Shown: one piece after another, positions 8,008 to 18,228 of the stretch
Layout: every line of letters begins with the position of its first letter
Position numbering within the stretch: position 1 is the stretch's first letter
Origin: Pseudonocardia endophytica
Lineage (GTDB): Bacteria; Actinomycetota; Actinomycetes; Mycobacteriales; Pseudonocardiaceae
Direction of reading: 5' to 3'
Length of the DNA stretch: 64,000 nt
NCBI RefSeq assembly: GCF_004339565.1
Contig: NZ_SMFZ01000001.1
Location: 2,666,001-2,730,000 of the forward strand
Translations under genes and position numbers: made by a program
Notes under the pieces: model-generated
Seen by the model: only the letters and a program-made list of their open reading frames with translations
The model's database searches: none
What the model was told of the DNA's origin: nothing

Positions 8008-8925
8008 TCAGCCGGCACGCCGCTGTTCGGCGGCCTCCTCGATGCCGGCGAACAGGTCGGTCTCCGGCACGGAGGTCTCGACGAGCGACTGGACCAGCTC
8101 GTAGTCCTCGGTCGGCCACACGCGCGTCTGGACCTCCAGCGGCGTCTGGAACCAGCGGCTCGTCGGGTCCACCTGCGTGGCGTGCGCGCGCAGGGCGTCG
8201 TCCCGCTGCGGGAAGTAGTCGCCGCAGACGACCTTCGTGGTCACGCGCTCACCGGGGTCCGGACGGTCCGACCAGTTCGTCAGCCACTCCTCGTACGGCG
8301 ACTCCTGACCGCTGGCCAGGATCGCCTCGTGGAACGCGGTGATCCGCGCCTTGGAGAAGCCGTGCCCGTAGTAGAGCTTCAACGGCTGCCACGGCGCACC
8401 GGCGTCCGGGAAGCGCTCCGGGTCCCCTGCCGCCTCCCACGCCGCCATCGACACCTCGTGGGTACGGATGTGGTCCGGGTGCGGGTATCCGCCGTTCTCG
8501 TCGTAGGTGACGATCACGTGCGGGCGGAACTCGCGGATCACGCGGACCAGCGCCTCGGCCTGCTCCTCGATGTCACCGAGCGCGAAGCATCCCTCCGGCA
8601 GCGGCGGCTTCGGGTCCCCCTCCGGCAGGCCGGAGTCCACGAAGCCGAGCCAGCGGTGCTGCACGCCGAGGATCTCGGCGGCCCGGGCCATCTCGGCGCG
8701 ACGGATGGCGGTCATGTCCGCGAGGACGTCCGGCCGGTCCATCGCCGGGTTCAGGATGCTGCCGCGCTCCCCGCCGGTGCAGGTCACGACCATCACGTCG
8801 TGCCCCTCGGCCACGTAGCGGGCGCTGCTCGCGGCGCCCTTGCTGGACTCGTCGTCCGGGTGCGCGTGCACGGTCATCAGCCGTGGCCGCTCACCGGGGG
8901 CGAGGACGGCGTCGCTCGGGCTCAT
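8008..8925 (-). CDS. mca: Mycothiol S-conjugate amidase
   Basis: The 305-aa zinc hydrolase of the LmbE/PIG-L fold cleaves mycothiol conjugates to a mercapturic acid and GlcN-Ins during detoxification. Zinc ligands are visible in AHPDDE (His22, Asp25) and the downstream [12 protein letters not shown]. The long C-terminal section with [25 protein letters not shown] separates Mca from MshB. ATG 8925 was chosen because AGGGAA lies about 9 bases upstream and it gives the family length; longer frames upstream lack support. Divergent from greA across 479 bases. Its presence means this organism makes mycothiol. Confidence 0.95.
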   Translation of the reverse strand: MSPSDAVLAPGERPRLMTVHAHPDDESSKGAASSARYVAEGHDVMVVTCTGGERGSILNPAMDRPDVLADMTAIRRAEMARAAEILGVQHRWLGFVDSGLPEGDPKPPLPEGCFALGDIEEQAEALVRVIREFRPHVIVTYDENGGYPHPDHIRTHEVSMAAWEAAGDPERFPDAGAPWQPLKLYYGHGFSKARITAFHEAILASGQESPYEEWLTNWSDRPDPGERVTTKVVCGDYFPQRDDALRAHATQVDPTSRWFQTPLEVQTRVWPTEDYELVQSLVETSVPETDLFAGIEEAAEQRRAG

Positions 8926-9186
8926 CAGGTGCGGTTCCCTCCACCGATCACGACCGGGGTGGCCGGTCGGTCCGGATCGAATACTTGCAGAGCGGTACGA
9001 CAGTTTCCGGCGGGGCCGTCGGAGGCCCACCGCCAGACACCAACACCGCCGGTCGGGAACCTCTTCCCGGCGGCGCGTGACGGCCGCGCGGACGGGTGGC
9101 CGACGAGCGGTGCCGCCGTGCACACGACACCTGCCCCGTGCAGATGCACACGCCGTTCGCAAGGCCTCTACCTGCGACGACGGGCC

Positions 9187-9214
9187 GGTCGGGAACTCCG
9201 GGGAGTTCCCGACC
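9187..9214. promoter_or_regulatory. 28-bp perfect palindrome upstream of greA
   Basis: GGTCGGGAACTCC (9187-9199) and GGAGTTCCCGACC (9202-9214) pair perfectly around a 2-base centre. No T tract follows. It sits 36 bases upstream of the putative greA promoter and may be an operator or the end of a short upstream transcript. Confidence 0.5.
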
Positions 9215-9265
9215 GTTCGACGAAAGACTGCGACGAGCGGCATGGCCCGTGCTAAGGTGTGTCGC

Positions 9266-9293
9266 ACACGGCCCGCAGGCGGGTCGTGTTTTT
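9266..9293 (+). terminator. Terminator-like hairpin with U tract in the greA leader (attenuator candidate)
   Basis: ACACGGCCCGC (9266-9276) pairs with GCGGGTCGTGT (9279-9289), with one G-U pair and a 2-base loop. The final T of the stem opens a TTTTT run (9289-9293). The -10-like TAAGGT at 9253-9258 would start RNA at about 9264, so the hairpin lies at the very 5' end of the greA message. The greA start is 112 bases further on. Layout recalls leader termination reported upstream of E. coli greA. Confidence 0.55.
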
Positions 9294-9404
9294 CCTTACT
9301 CGGGGCCACGACGCTCGAGCGGAGTCGCACCCCCGTGTGTCCGCTGTGCGCAGCGTGACCAGGTGGCGACGACAGTGCCCTGTTCCTTCCAAGGAGTGAT
9401 GACG

Positions 9405-9893
9405 GTGACCGATACCCAGGCGACCTGGTTGACCCAGGAGGCCTTCGACCGGCTGAAGTCCGAGCTGGACGAGCTCATCGCGAACCGCCCCGTCATCGCC
9501 GCCGAGATCAACGCCCGGCGCGAGGAGGGCGACCTCAAGGAGAACGGCGGGTACCACGCCGCGCGCGAGGAGCAGGGCCAGCAGGAGGCACGGATCCGCC
9601 AGCTGCAGGAGCTCCTGCGCACCGCCCAGGTCGGCACGTCACCGACCAGCCTGGACGAGGCCGCCCCCGGAACCGTGCTCACGATCAAGTACGAGGACGA
9701 CGAGGACACCGAGAAGGTCCTGCTGGGCTCCCGCGAGGAGGGCAGCCACGGCGACCTCCAGGTCATCTCCCCGAACTCCCCGCTCGGTGCCGCCCTGATC
9801 GGCGCCAAGCCCGGCGACACCCGCTCCTACCAGCTCCCCGACGGCGGCAGCATGGAGGTCAGCCTCGTGACGGTCGAGCCGTTCACCGGCTGA
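9405..9893 (+). CDS. greA: Transcription elongation factor GreA
   Basis: The 162-aa protein has an N-terminal antiparallel coiled coil (residues about 5-75) whose tip carries the acidic DLKENGG loop, and a C-terminal FKBP-like domain with [17 protein letters not shown]. It binds the RNA polymerase secondary channel and stimulates cleavage of backtracked RNA. GTG 9405 is preferred over ATG 9399: AAGGAG at 9391-9396 is 8 bases from GTG but only 2 from ATG, and the resulting N-terminus [10 protein letters not shown] matches mycobacterial GreA (TDTQVTWLTQ). The leader contains a terminator-like hairpin, suggesting control by attenuation. Confidence 0.95.
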   Translation: MTDTQATWLTQEAFDRLKSELDELIANRPVIAAEINARREEGDLKENGGYHAAREEQGQQEARIRQLQELLRTAQVGTSPTSLDEAAPGTVLTIKYEDDEDTEKVLLGSREEGSHGDLQVISPNSPLGAALIGAKPGDTRSYQLPDGGSMEVSLVTVEPFTG

Positions 9894-10002
9894 TCCCCGC
9901 ACCCGATCGGACGGCCATGAGGGCGGCCGCCGAACGTCGGAGGTAGCCTCGCGGTTCCGGACCCGCGACCAGCGATGGGCCCGGACTCCCGAGAGGACGA
10001 TC

Positions 10003-10236
10003 ATGACGCGGCTGCGCACCGCGGCACCGCTGCTGGCGGCCGCCGGCCTGGCCGCGCTCGCCGTCGTCTCGATCCGGACCGCGGGCTGCGACGACCCCGG
10101 GCGCTACGAAGCCCTCCCGGACGGCACGTACGCGCTGGTCGGCGGTTGTCTGGAGCCGGGCGACCTGGTCGTGCCGCCGCCAGCGCCGCTGCCGGAGCCC
10201 CCGCCGGTTCCGGCGCCCGTCCCGTCCCGGAGCTGA
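10003..10236 (+). CDS. Small exported Pro-rich protein
   Basis: The 77-aa protein starts at ATG 10003 with GAGAGGA 6 bases upstream. A basic start and an Ala/Leu-rich hydrophobic segment (residues 7-24) form a signal peptide or anchor. The mature part has two Cys residues (C29 and C49) around GRYEALPDGTYALVGG and ends in a Pro-rich tail. There is no clean lipobox. It sits between greA and the convergent metB. I do not recognise a family. Codon use matches the neighbours, so it is probably real. Confidence 0.55.
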   Translation: MTRLRTAAPLLAAAGLAALAVVSIRTAGCDDPGRYEALPDGTYALVGGCLEPGDLVVPPPAPLPEPPPVPAPVPSRS

Positions 10237-10282
10237 CGGCCGGGCCCCTCGCGGAGCCCGACCGGGTGGGGACCGACGCGCG

Positions 10283-11428
10283 TCAGCGCACCGCGTCCAG
10301 CGCCGCGCGCAGGTCGTCGACCAGGTCGTCGCCGTCCTCGATGCCGACCGAGACCCGGACCAGGTTGTCCGGCACCTCCAGCATCGAGCCGGCGACCGAC
10401 AGGTGCGTCATCTGCCCGGGGTGCTCGATCAGCGACTCGACGCCGCCGAGCGACTCGGCGAGCGTGAAGAGCTTCGTCGTCGCGCAGATCCGCAGCGCCG
10501 CTCCGGAACCACCCGCGGCCAGGAACGACACCATGCCGCCGAACCGGCGCATCTGCTTGGCCGCGATCTCGTGGCCGGGGTGCTCGGGCAGCCCGGGGTA
10601 GAGCACGCGCTCGACGGCCGGGTGCGCGGTCAGCAGCTCGGCGATCCGCTCGGCGTTGTCGCTGTGGCGCTCCATCCGGACGGCCAGTGTCTTCGCCCCG
10701 CGCAGCGTGAGCCATGCGTCGAACGGGCTCGGCACCGAGCCGACCGCGTTCTGCGTGAACCTCACCTGCTCGGCCAGCTCGTCGTCCGAGGTGATCAGCG
10801 CACCGCCGACGACGTCGGAGTGCCCGCCGACGTACTTCGTCGTGGAGTGCAGCACCACGTCCGCGCCGAGCGCGAGCGGCTGCTGCAGGTAGGGCGAGGC
10901 GAACGTGTTGTCCACGACGAGCTTCGCGCCCGCCCCGTGCGCGATCTCGGCGGAGGCGGGGATGTCCGCGATGCCCAGCAGCGGGTTCGTCGGGGACTCC
11001 GCCCAGACGACCGTCGTGGTCGGGCGCACGGCCTCCCGCAACGCCCGCGGGTCGGCCAGGTCGACCGGCGTGTACTCGATCCCCCAGTGCTTGAGCACCT
11101 TGTCCACCAGGCGGAACGTACCGCCGTACGCGTCGTGCGGGATGACGACGTGGTCGCCGGGACGCATCAGGACCCGCAGCAGCGTGTCCGACGCGCCCAT
11201 GCCGCTGCCGAACGCGAACGCGTGCCGCCCGCCCTCGAGCGCGGCCAGCTGCTCCTGCAGCGCGGTCCGGGTCGGGTTCGCGGCGCGCGAGTACTCGTAC
11301 CCGCCGCGCGTCCCGCCGACGCCGTCCTGCGCGTACGTCGAGCTCGGGTGGATCGGGGGGATGACCGCGCCGGTCGTCGGGTCGGGGTCCTGACCGGCGT
11401 GGATCGCGCGCGTGGAGAAGCCCTGCAT
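10283..11428 (-). CDS. metB: Cystathionine gamma-synthase / gamma-lyase (Cys/Met PLP family)
   Basis: The 381-aa PLP fold-type I enzyme shows YEYSRAANPTR (substrate and phosphate binding), the PLP lysine in SATT-like HSTTKYVGGHSDVVGG (about residue 206) and the C-terminal LGGVESLIEHPGQMTH. It makes cystathionine from activated homoserine and cysteine, or runs the reverse gamma-elimination; sequence does not decide which. It is transcribed 28 bases downstream of cbs, as in mycobacteria, so the pair probably forms a transsulfuration unit linking homocysteine and cysteine, the latter feeding mycothiol synthesis. Confidence 0.92.
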   Translation of the reverse strand: MQGFSTRAIHAGQDPDPTTGAVIPPIHPSSTYAQDGVGGTRGGYEYSRAANPTRTALQEQLAALEGGRHAFAFGSGMGASDTLLRVLMRPGDHVVIPHDAYGGTFRLVDKVLKHWGIEYTPVDLADPRALREAVRPTTTVVWAESPTNPLLGIADIPASAEIAHGAGAKLVVDNTFASPYLQQPLALGADVVLHSTTKYVGGHSDVVGGALITSDDELAEQVRFTQNAVGSVPSPFDAWLTLRGAKTLAVRMERHSDNAERIAELLTAHPAVERVLYPGLPEHPGHEIAAKQMRRFGGMVSFLAAGGSGAALRICATTKLFTLAESLGGVESLIEHPGQMTHLSVAGSMLEVPDNLVRVSVGIEDGDDLVDDLRAALDAVR

Positions 11429-11456
11429 GCCCCGGAACGCTACGCCGTCCGGGAGA

Positions 11457-12824
<1,368 letters not shown>

Positions 12825-12852
12825 GCGGCAATCGTGCCATCCACCGCCGCGA

Positions 12853-13302
12853 TCACTCGCGCTCGATCCGCCGCACCTCCTCCCCCGGCCGCCACCACCG
12901 GACGACGAGCCGGTCCCGCGCGTCGTTCAGCCCGGTCCAGACGACCTCGGTGATGTCCGCGCGGAACCCGTCGCCCTCGGTCTCCCCGGTGAGGTCGCCG
13001 GTCGGCACGGCCCGGCCGGAGACCTTCACGTCGCCGTCGCCCAGCGACCCGTCGGACTGGTCGGCGGGTGCGCAGTGCAACGCGAACCGCGGGTCCCGCC
13101 GCAGGTCCGCCCCCTTGCGGGCGTGCGGCATCGAGCCGAACGCGAGCTGCCCGTCGGAGACCACCGCGTCGAATCCGGACACCCGCGGCGACCCGTCCGC
13201 GCGCAGCGTCGCGACGATCTTCGTGATCGAGCGGTCCAGGCACCGCTGCACCAGCGCCGCGAACTCCGGCTCGTCGGCGGCGAACTCTTCCCATGTGGCC
13301 AC
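12853..13302 (-). CDS. Pyridoxamine 5'-phosphate oxidase-fold protein
   Basis: The protein is about 149 aa with the split beta-barrel of the PNPOx-like superfamily: ITKIVATLRADGSPRVSGFD, FGSMPHARKGADLRRDPRFALH, then VKVSGRAV and RADITEVVW. Such actinobacterial proteins bind FMN, F420 or haem, and the ligand cannot be assigned here. GTG 13302 (VATWEEF) is preferred because family members begin at that position; an in-frame ATG at 13347 would add 15 unsupported residues. It is divergent from the thiolase gene, with about 100 bases for two promoters. Confidence 0.75.
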   Translation of the reverse strand: MATWEEFAADEPEFAALVQRCLDRSITKIVATLRADGSPRVSGFDAVVSDGQLAFGSMPHARKGADLRRDPRFALHCAPADQSDGSLGDGDVKVSGRAVPTGDLTGETEGDGFRADITEVVWTGLNDARDRLVVRWWRPGEEVRRIERE

Positions 13303-13402
13303 GGCCACAGGATGACGGGTATCCCTGACAGTTCCGGTCGGGTTCATGGTTACCCGCGAGTAGAGTCACCGGCGAGGACACCCCGTTCACTGGAGGATGA
13401 CG

Positions 13403-14623
13403 ATGCCCGAAGCCGTGATCGTCGCCGCGGCCCGCTCGCCGATCGGCCGCGCGAACAAGGGCTCGCTGGCCGGCATGCGCCCGGACGACCTGACCGTGCA
13501 GATGGTCCGCGCGGCCCTGGACCAGGTCCCCGCGCTCGACCCGGCCGAGATCGACGACCTGATGCTGGGTTGCGGCCTGCCGGGCGGCGAGCAGGGCAAC
13601 AACATGGCCCGCGTCGTCGCCGTCCAGCTGGGCTACGACGGGCTGCCGGGCACCACGATCACCCGGTACTGCTCGTCGTCGCTGCAGACCACGCGGATGG
13701 CGCTGCACGCCATCAAGGCGGGCGAGGGCGACGTGTTCGTCTCGGCAGGCGTGGAGACCGTGTCCCGGTTCGCGAAGGGCACGTCGGACTCCTGGCCGGA
13801 CACGCACAACCCGCTGTTCGCCGACGCCGAGGCCCGCACGGCGCACACGGCCGAGACCGGCGCGGACGCCTGGACCGACCCGCGCGCCGCCGCGATGCTC
13901 CCGGACGCCTACATCGCGATGGGTCAGACCGCGGAGAACCTGGCGCGCTACAAGGACGTGTCCCGCGAGGACATGGACCATTTCGCCGTCCGGTCGCAGA
14001 ACCTGGCCGAGAAGGCGATCGCGAACGGCTTCTTCGCGAACGAGATCACACCGGTCACGCTGCCCGACGGCACGGTCGTCGCCGCCGACGACGGCCCCCG
14101 TGCGGGCACCACGTACGAGAAGATCTCCGAGCTCAAGCCCGTGTTCCGTCCGGACGGGCGGATCACGGCCGGCAACGCGTGCCCGCTCAACGACGGCGCC
14201 GCCGCACTGGTGGTCATGTCCGACACGAAGGCCGGTCAGCTCGGCATCACGCCGCTGGCACGGGTGGTCTCCACCGGCGTCACCGGCCTGTCTCCGGAGA
14301 TCATGGGCTACGGACCGGTGGAGGCGTCGAAGCAGGCACTCGGCCGCGCCGGGCTGACGATCGACGACATCGACCTCGTCGAGATCAACGAGGCGTTCGC
14401 GGCCCAGGTCCTGCCGAGCGCCCGTGACCTGGGCATCGACGAGGAGAAGCTGAACGTGCACGGCGGGGCGATCGCGCTCGGCCACCCGTTCGGCATGACC
14501 GGCGCCCGGATCACCACCACGCTGCTGAACGGCCTGCGCGAGCGCGACGGGCGCTACGGCCTGGAGACGATGTGTGTCGGCGGTGGCCAGGGCATGGCGA
14601 TGGTGATCGAGCGCCTGAGCTGA
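13403..14623 (+). CDS. fadA3: Acetyl-CoA acetyltransferase / thiolase
   Basis: The 406-aa thiolase has nucleophile Cys90 in TRYCSSSLQTT, the EINEAFA and GGAIALGHPFGMTGAR segments with the catalytic His, and the second catalytic Cys in ETMCVGGGQGMA. It acts in fatty acid beta-oxidation or acetoacetyl-CoA metabolism. ATG 13403 is chosen because GGAGG (13392-13396) is 6 bases upstream, whereas ATG 13397 abuts it. TAGAGT at about 13361 is a plausible -10. A 10-bp hairpin follows at 14648. Symbol by synteny with mycobacterial fadA3 near cbs. Confidence 0.9.
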   Translation: MPEAVIVAAARSPIGRANKGSLAGMRPDDLTVQMVRAALDQVPALDPAEIDDLMLGCGLPGGEQGNNMARVVAVQLGYDGLPGTTITRYCSSSLQTTRMALHAIKAGEGDVFVSAGVETVSRFAKGTSDSWPDTHNPLFADAEARTAHTAETGADAWTDPRAAAMLPDAYIAMGQTAENLARYKDVSREDMDHFAVRSQNLAEKAIANGFFANEITPVTLPDGTVVAADDGPRAGTTYEKISELKPVFRPDGRITAGNACPLNDGAAALVVMSDTKAGQLGITPLARVVSTGVTGLSPEIMGYGPVEASKQALGRAGLTIDDIDLVEINEAFAAQVLPSARDLGIDEEKLNVHGGAIALGHPFGMTGARITTTLLNGLRERDGRYGLETMCVGGGQGMAMVIERLS

Positions 14624-14647
14624 CCGCGGACGACCCGGCTCCGCACC

Positions 14648-14676
14648 TGCCCCGCTGGTCGACGATCAGCGGGGCA
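14648..14676 (+). terminator. Hairpin after the thiolase gene
   Basis: TGCCCCGCTG (14648-14657) and CAGCGGGGCA (14667-14676) form a perfect stem with a 9-base loop, 25 bases after the stop. No U tract. The convergent gene ends at 14795. Confidence 0.55.
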
Positions 14677-14794
14677 GCTCGTCGTCGGGTCCCGCACGAG
14701 ATCGTGACGCCGGGGAGGACGACCTGAGCGTGGCGCGAGCGCCCTGGTGCCGCGGCGCCCGATCCGCGGCACCTCCGTCGTCAGCGGCGCCGGA

Positions 14795-15235
14795 TCACGC
14801 CGCGGCCGGCGGATCCAGCGCGATCCCGGCCTCCTGCACCGCGGCTTCTGCCCGCAACCGGGCCAGCCCGCGGTCCGGGTCCAACGCGCCCGCCGTCCCG
14901 CCCGCCGCGACCGCGGCACCCAGCGGCGGGTCGCTCACCCCGACGGCGCGGCACACGGACAGCAGCACGTCGTCGTAGGCGGCGAGCAGCGCCGTGCGCC
15001 GCACCCGCGTCGGCGGCGCGGGCCCGCAGATCTCGCGGTGCAGCCGTCGCAGATCCGCCACGAGCGACTCCAGCGGGAGCCCCGACGGGCGCGGCGCCGG
15101 CTCCGGGCGAACACGTTCCCAGACCCATCGCACGACACGCGGCAGGCGCAGCAGCGTCCAGAGCCCGACGGCCGGGCCGAAGGCGATGGCCGCGAACAGG
15201 AGTACTCCGGTGAGTACCGACCCGTCCGCGGCCAT
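14795..15235 (-). CDS. Conserved actinobacterial membrane protein of unknown function
   Basis: The 146-aa protein has one N-terminal membrane helix (about residues 8-30: VLLFAAIAFGPAVGLWTLL), a basic WERVRPEPAPRPS linker and a soluble C-terminal domain with LPLESLVADLRRLHREICGP and TALLAAYDDVLLSVCRAVGV. The second part looks like a conserved helical domain of actinobacteria, but I know no function. It lies between convergent thiolase and the MHS transporter gene upstream. Confidence 0.65.
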   Translation of the reverse strand: MAADGSVLTGVLLFAAIAFGPAVGLWTLLRLPRVVRWVWERVRPEPAPRPSGLPLESLVADLRRLHREICGPAPPTRVRRTALLAAYDDVLLSVCRAVGVSDPPLGAAVAAGGTAGALDPDRGLARLRAEAAVQEAGIALDPPAAA

Positions 15236-15294
15236 GCCACGATGCTAGACGTGATGCAGGCCACCCGGGGCCGTCCGAACGGCCCCGGCAACCC

Positions 15295-16716
15295 CTAGAC
15301 CTTCCCGGCCGCGACCAGCTCGCGCGCCTCCTCGACGGTCGACACCGCTGGCTGGCCCCCGAACAGCGGCCTCCCGGCCGTCTCGGTCAGCTTCCACGTG
15401 GCCAGCGCGCCGACGATGCCGGCCGCCATCAGGTAGTAGCCGGGCCAGAACGCGTGGCCGGTGCCGAGCACCAGCGCCGTCATGTACAGACCGGTCGGCC
15501 CCGCGAACGCGGACACGAAGATGTTGAACGAGATCGACAGTCCGCCGTAGCGGATCGCGGTCGGGAACAGCGCGGGCAGCGTCGACGGGCACGTCGCCGA
15601 GAAGCAGATCAGCAACAGACCCATGACGACCAGGCCGAGGATCACGGCCAGCACGTTGCCGCTCTTCAGCAGGAAGATCAGCGGCACGCCGAGCACGATC
15701 AGCCCGATCGACCCCGTCCACAGCAGTGGCTTGCGCCCGATCCGCTCACTGAGCAGGCCGAGGAACGGGATGATGATCACCAGGGCCCACAGGAGCGCGA
15801 TCTGGCTCCATGCCGAGGTGTTCGACGAGATCGCCGTCCCGCCGACCTCCTTCACGTCGGACTTCAGATACGTCGGCATGTAGCTGGTGAGCATGTAGTT
15901 CGTGACGTTCCAGGCCACCACCAGCGCGCCGCACGTGAGCATGGCCGGCGCGTACTTGGTGAACATCTGTTTCACCGCGACCTTGGCCTCGGTGCCCTCA
16001 CGTTTCTCGGACTCGTCGAGGAGGTTCTGGAACGACGGCGTCTCCTCCAGCTTGGTCCGCAGGTAGACACCCGCGATACCGAGCGGCAGCGCCACGAAGA
16101 ACGGGATCCGCCAGCCCCATGTGCTCGTGAAGTCCTCGGAGGCGATCAGCGGGACGACGGTGGCGATCGTCGCACCCAGCGCGTACCCGATGAACGTCCC
16201 GCATTCGAGGAAGCTGCCGAAGAACCCGCGCCTGCGGTCCGGGGCGTACTCGGCGATGAACGTCATCGCGCCCGCGTACTCACCACCGGTGGAGAAGCCC
16301 TGTACCACCCGGCAGAGGATCAGCAGGATCGGCGCGAGGATGCCGATCGAGGCGTACGACGGGATGAGCCCCATCAGGAACGTCCCGACCGCCATCATGA
16401 TCACGGTGATCGACAGGACCTTGGTCCGCCCGATCCGGTCGCCCAGCGGGCCGAAGAACAGCCCACCCAGCGGCCGCACGCCGAACGAGACCGCGAAGCC
16501 GGCGAACGCACCGATGTGCTGCAGCGTGGGGTTGCCGGGTGGGAAGAACTGCTCCGCGATGGTCGTCTCGAGGTAGCCGTACACACCGAAGTCGAACCAC
16601 TCGGTGATGTTCCCGATCGCGGCCGCCCCGACGGCACGCTTCATCACGGCCGGCTCGGTCACCGTCACGCCCGGCGGCGGGTCACCACCCGCGCCCCGGT
16701 CCATCGTCTCGACCAT
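15295..16716 (-). CDS. MHS-family (ProP-like) MFS transporter
   Basis: The 473-aa protein has twelve membrane segments and the metabolite:H+ symporter signature: NITEWFDFGVYGYL in helix 1, GVRPLGGLFFGPLGDRIGRTK in loop 2-3, and RVVQGFSTGGEYAGAMTFIAEYAPDRRRG around helix 4. The family imports organic acids, betaine or proline with protons. The substrate is not predictable. ATG 16716 follows GGGGGA at a good distance. A strong AT-rich promoter candidate lies at 16822-16850. Confidence 0.85.
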   Translation of the reverse strand: MVETMDRGAGGDPPPGVTVTEPAVMKRAVGAAAIGNITEWFDFGVYGYLETTIAEQFFPPGNPTLQHIGAFAGFAVSFGVRPLGGLFFGPLGDRIGRTKVLSITVIMMAVGTFLMGLIPSYASIGILAPILLILCRVVQGFSTGGEYAGAMTFIAEYAPDRRRGFFGSFLECGTFIGYALGATIATVVPLIASEDFTSTWGWRIPFFVALPLGIAGVYLRTKLEETPSFQNLLDESEKREGTEAKVAVKQMFTKYAPAMLTCGALVVAWNVTNYMLTSYMPTYLKSDVKEVGGTAISSNTSAWSQIALLWALVIIIPFLGLLSERIGRKPLLWTGSIGLIVLGVPLIFLLKSGNVLAVILGLVVMGLLLICFSATCPSTLPALFPTAIRYGGLSISFNIFVSAFAGPTGLYMTALVLGTGHAFWPGYYLMAAGIVGALATWKLTETAGRPLFGGQPAVSTVEEARELVAAGKV

Positions 16717-17075
16717 CTGATCCCCCTTCCCGAACGGGCATGGCATCGCAATTCGCCAGAAACGGACATTCGCTCCCCAAGCGGATCACGAGCCACCCGA
16801 AAACGGTCGCTTCGTGGTTGCTGTAGCTAAATGTCCGATTTTCCCGTCAATTTCAAGAACCCTAATCGAGAAGACGGAGCGGCGCGGGATGGGCGCACGG
16901 GATGGCATAGGTCACGCAGATCGACGTCACCGGAATGAAACACATCCCGAGATCCACGCGTCATACAGGGTGAGTGCAGACAGCACTGATGAGTCCGCAA
17001 GCTCCGTCGGACGGACCGGGTCAACCGGACCCGACCATCCGCCGCGGTGCGTGCATGTGGTGAGGAGGGGCCGCT
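16717..17075. other. 359-base intergenic region between MHS transporter and microprotein gene
   Basis: Unusually AT-rich over 16810-16880. It holds the transporter promoter (annotated) and the start region of the microprotein gene. CTGATGAG at 16986-16993 was examined as a hammerhead core and rejected. Nothing else recognised. Confidence 0.5.
16822..16850 (-). promoter_or_regulatory. Sigma70-like promoter of the MHS transporter
   Basis: On the minus strand TTGACG (16850-16845) is followed after 17 bases by GCTACA (16827-16822). An alternative -10 TAGCTA sits 15 bases after the -35. It is about 105 bases before the ATG, so the message has an untranslated leader. Confidence 0.5.
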
Positions 17076-17201
17076 ATGACGGCTGTGTTCGTGGCGATGG
17101 TTCTGAGCGCCGGTGTGGGAGTCGGAGTGGCCTCGAGCCTCGCCGCCTACGCGCAGCGGAACTGGACCAAGCCCGCCGAGGTGCAGGCACAGGAGGCCTG
17201 A
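17076..17201 (+). CDS. 41-aa single-helix membrane microprotein
   Basis: ATG 17076 is preceded by the very strong ribosome site GAGGAGGGG (17062-17070). The 41-residue product begins MTAVFVAMVLSAG, has one hydrophobic helix over about residues 3-24 (Gly/Val/Ala rich), then AQRNWTKP and an acidic end. It is followed 12 bases later by a perfect 46-bp palindromic terminator. The combination of strong ribosome site, high GC third positions, helix and own terminator supports a real gene. It is unrelated to anything I recognise. Confidence 0.6.
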   Translation: MTAVFVAMVLSAGVGVGVASSLAAYAQRNWTKPAEVQAQEA

Positions 17202-17213
17202 GCACCCGGGAGA

Positions 17214-17259
17214 CACGACGAAGGGCCCATCCCGCGCGCGGGATGGGCCCTTCGTCGTG
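17214..17259. terminator. Perfect 46-bp palindrome, bidirectional terminator
   Basis: Arms 17214-17235 and 17238-17259 are exact complements of 22 bp around a GC centre. It lies between the plus-strand microprotein gene and the convergent Bax-inhibitor-1 gene, so it probably stops transcription from both sides. Confidence 0.8.
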
Positions 17260-17273
17260 TGTGGTGCCGGGTG

Positions 17274-18083
17274 TCAGTCCCCGCGCAGGTACGTCAGCAG
17301 GCGCAGGATCTCGATGTAGAGCCAGACCAGGGTGGTCATCAGGCCGAACGCGATATACCAGGCGAACTTGGCGGGCGCCTGGCCGCGGACGGCCTGGTCG
17401 GCCGCGTCGAAGTCGAGCAGAAGGCTGAACGCCGCCACGCCGATGATCACCAGGCTGATCACGATCGAGAGGAAGCCGCCGCTGCTCATCGGGTTGCCCG
17501 GGAAGAAGATGTCGCCGACCAGGCGCACCAGCACGAGCACGACGACACCGACCAGGGCGCCCATCATGAACTTCTGGAACCGGGGAGTGACCCGGACGGC
17601 GCCCGTCTTGTAGACGATCAGCATCCCGATGAACACGCCCGCCGTTCCGACGAGCGCCTGGAACGCGATGCCGGGGTAGACGTTGTTGATCATGCCGGCG
17701 ATGCCGCCGAGCGCGATGCCCATCGCCACCGAGTAGGTGACCACCAGCGCCGGACTGACGGTCTTCTTGAACATCACCACGAGCGAGACGACGAACCCGA
17801 CGATGAACGCGGGGAGCGCCAGAATGTAGAGCCCGCTCAGGGCCGTGGCGAGGCCCGCGGCGACCGCGAGACCTCCGCAGATCGCGGTCTTCTGGACGAT
17901 GTCGTCGACCGTGATGGGCCGGTCGCCGGTACCGGCGCGGCCGTAGTCGCTTCGCTGTGACGCCTGGGTGTCGGCATAGGCGGCGCCACCGCCCATCAGC
18001 CCACCGCCCGAGCTGCCGAACGAGGCGTAGCCGCCCTGCCCGCTGGGCAGGTTGCGGAACGCCGGGTTGCTGGTGGAGCGCAC
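17274..18083 (-). CDS. Bax inhibitor-1 / YccA family membrane protein
   Basis: The protein is 269 aa from GTG 18083, with AGGAGG 7 bases upstream; an upstream in-frame ATG at 18152 lacks support. A Gly/Ser-rich cytoplasmic N-tail of about 65 residues is followed by seven hydrophobic helices and ends LYIEILRLLTYLRGD, with the acidic residues DFDAADQAV late in the chain as in bacterial YccA/BsYetJ relatives that conduct calcium in a pH-dependent way. Role in this organism unknown. The 46-bp palindrome follows its stop. Confidence 0.85.
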   Translation of the reverse strand: MRSTSNPAFRNLPSGQGGYASFGSSGGGLMGGGAAYADTQASQRSDYGRAGTGDRPITVDDIVQKTAICGGLAVAAGLATALSGLYILALPAFIVGFVVSLVVMFKKTVSPALVVTYSVAMGIALGGIAGMINNVYPGIAFQALVGTAGVFIGMLIVYKTGAVRVTPRFQKFMMGALVGVVVLVLVRLVGDIFFPGNPMSSGGFLSIVISLVIIGVAAFSLLLDFDAADQAVRGQAPAKFAWYIAFGLMTTLVWLYIEILRLLTYLRGD

Positions 18084-18228
18084 CTTGATCCTCCTCGACG
18101 TGCGATCAGGACCCCTGACGACGACAGGCGGCCGGGGTGTCCGCCCGTTCAACGCGCGGTGACCTCGGAGGGTTCCCGCTCGGTAAAACCGACTTTACCC
18201 CAGCACCGGAGATCGCCACGGGCACGCC

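Larger units (their letters stand above)
8926..9404. other. Divergent mca-greA intergenic region
   Basis: About 479 bases with no gene. The mca-proximal half shows nothing I recognise. The greA-proximal half holds a perfect palindrome (9187-9214), a promoter-like TGCTAAGGT (9250-9258) and a hairpin plus T tract (9266-9293), annotated separately. Confidence 0.6.

Noticed and set aside
16986..17020. CTGATGAG followed by a short stem, resembling a hammerhead ribozyme core
   Set aside because: No GAAA after stem II and no matching stems I and III. Chance match.
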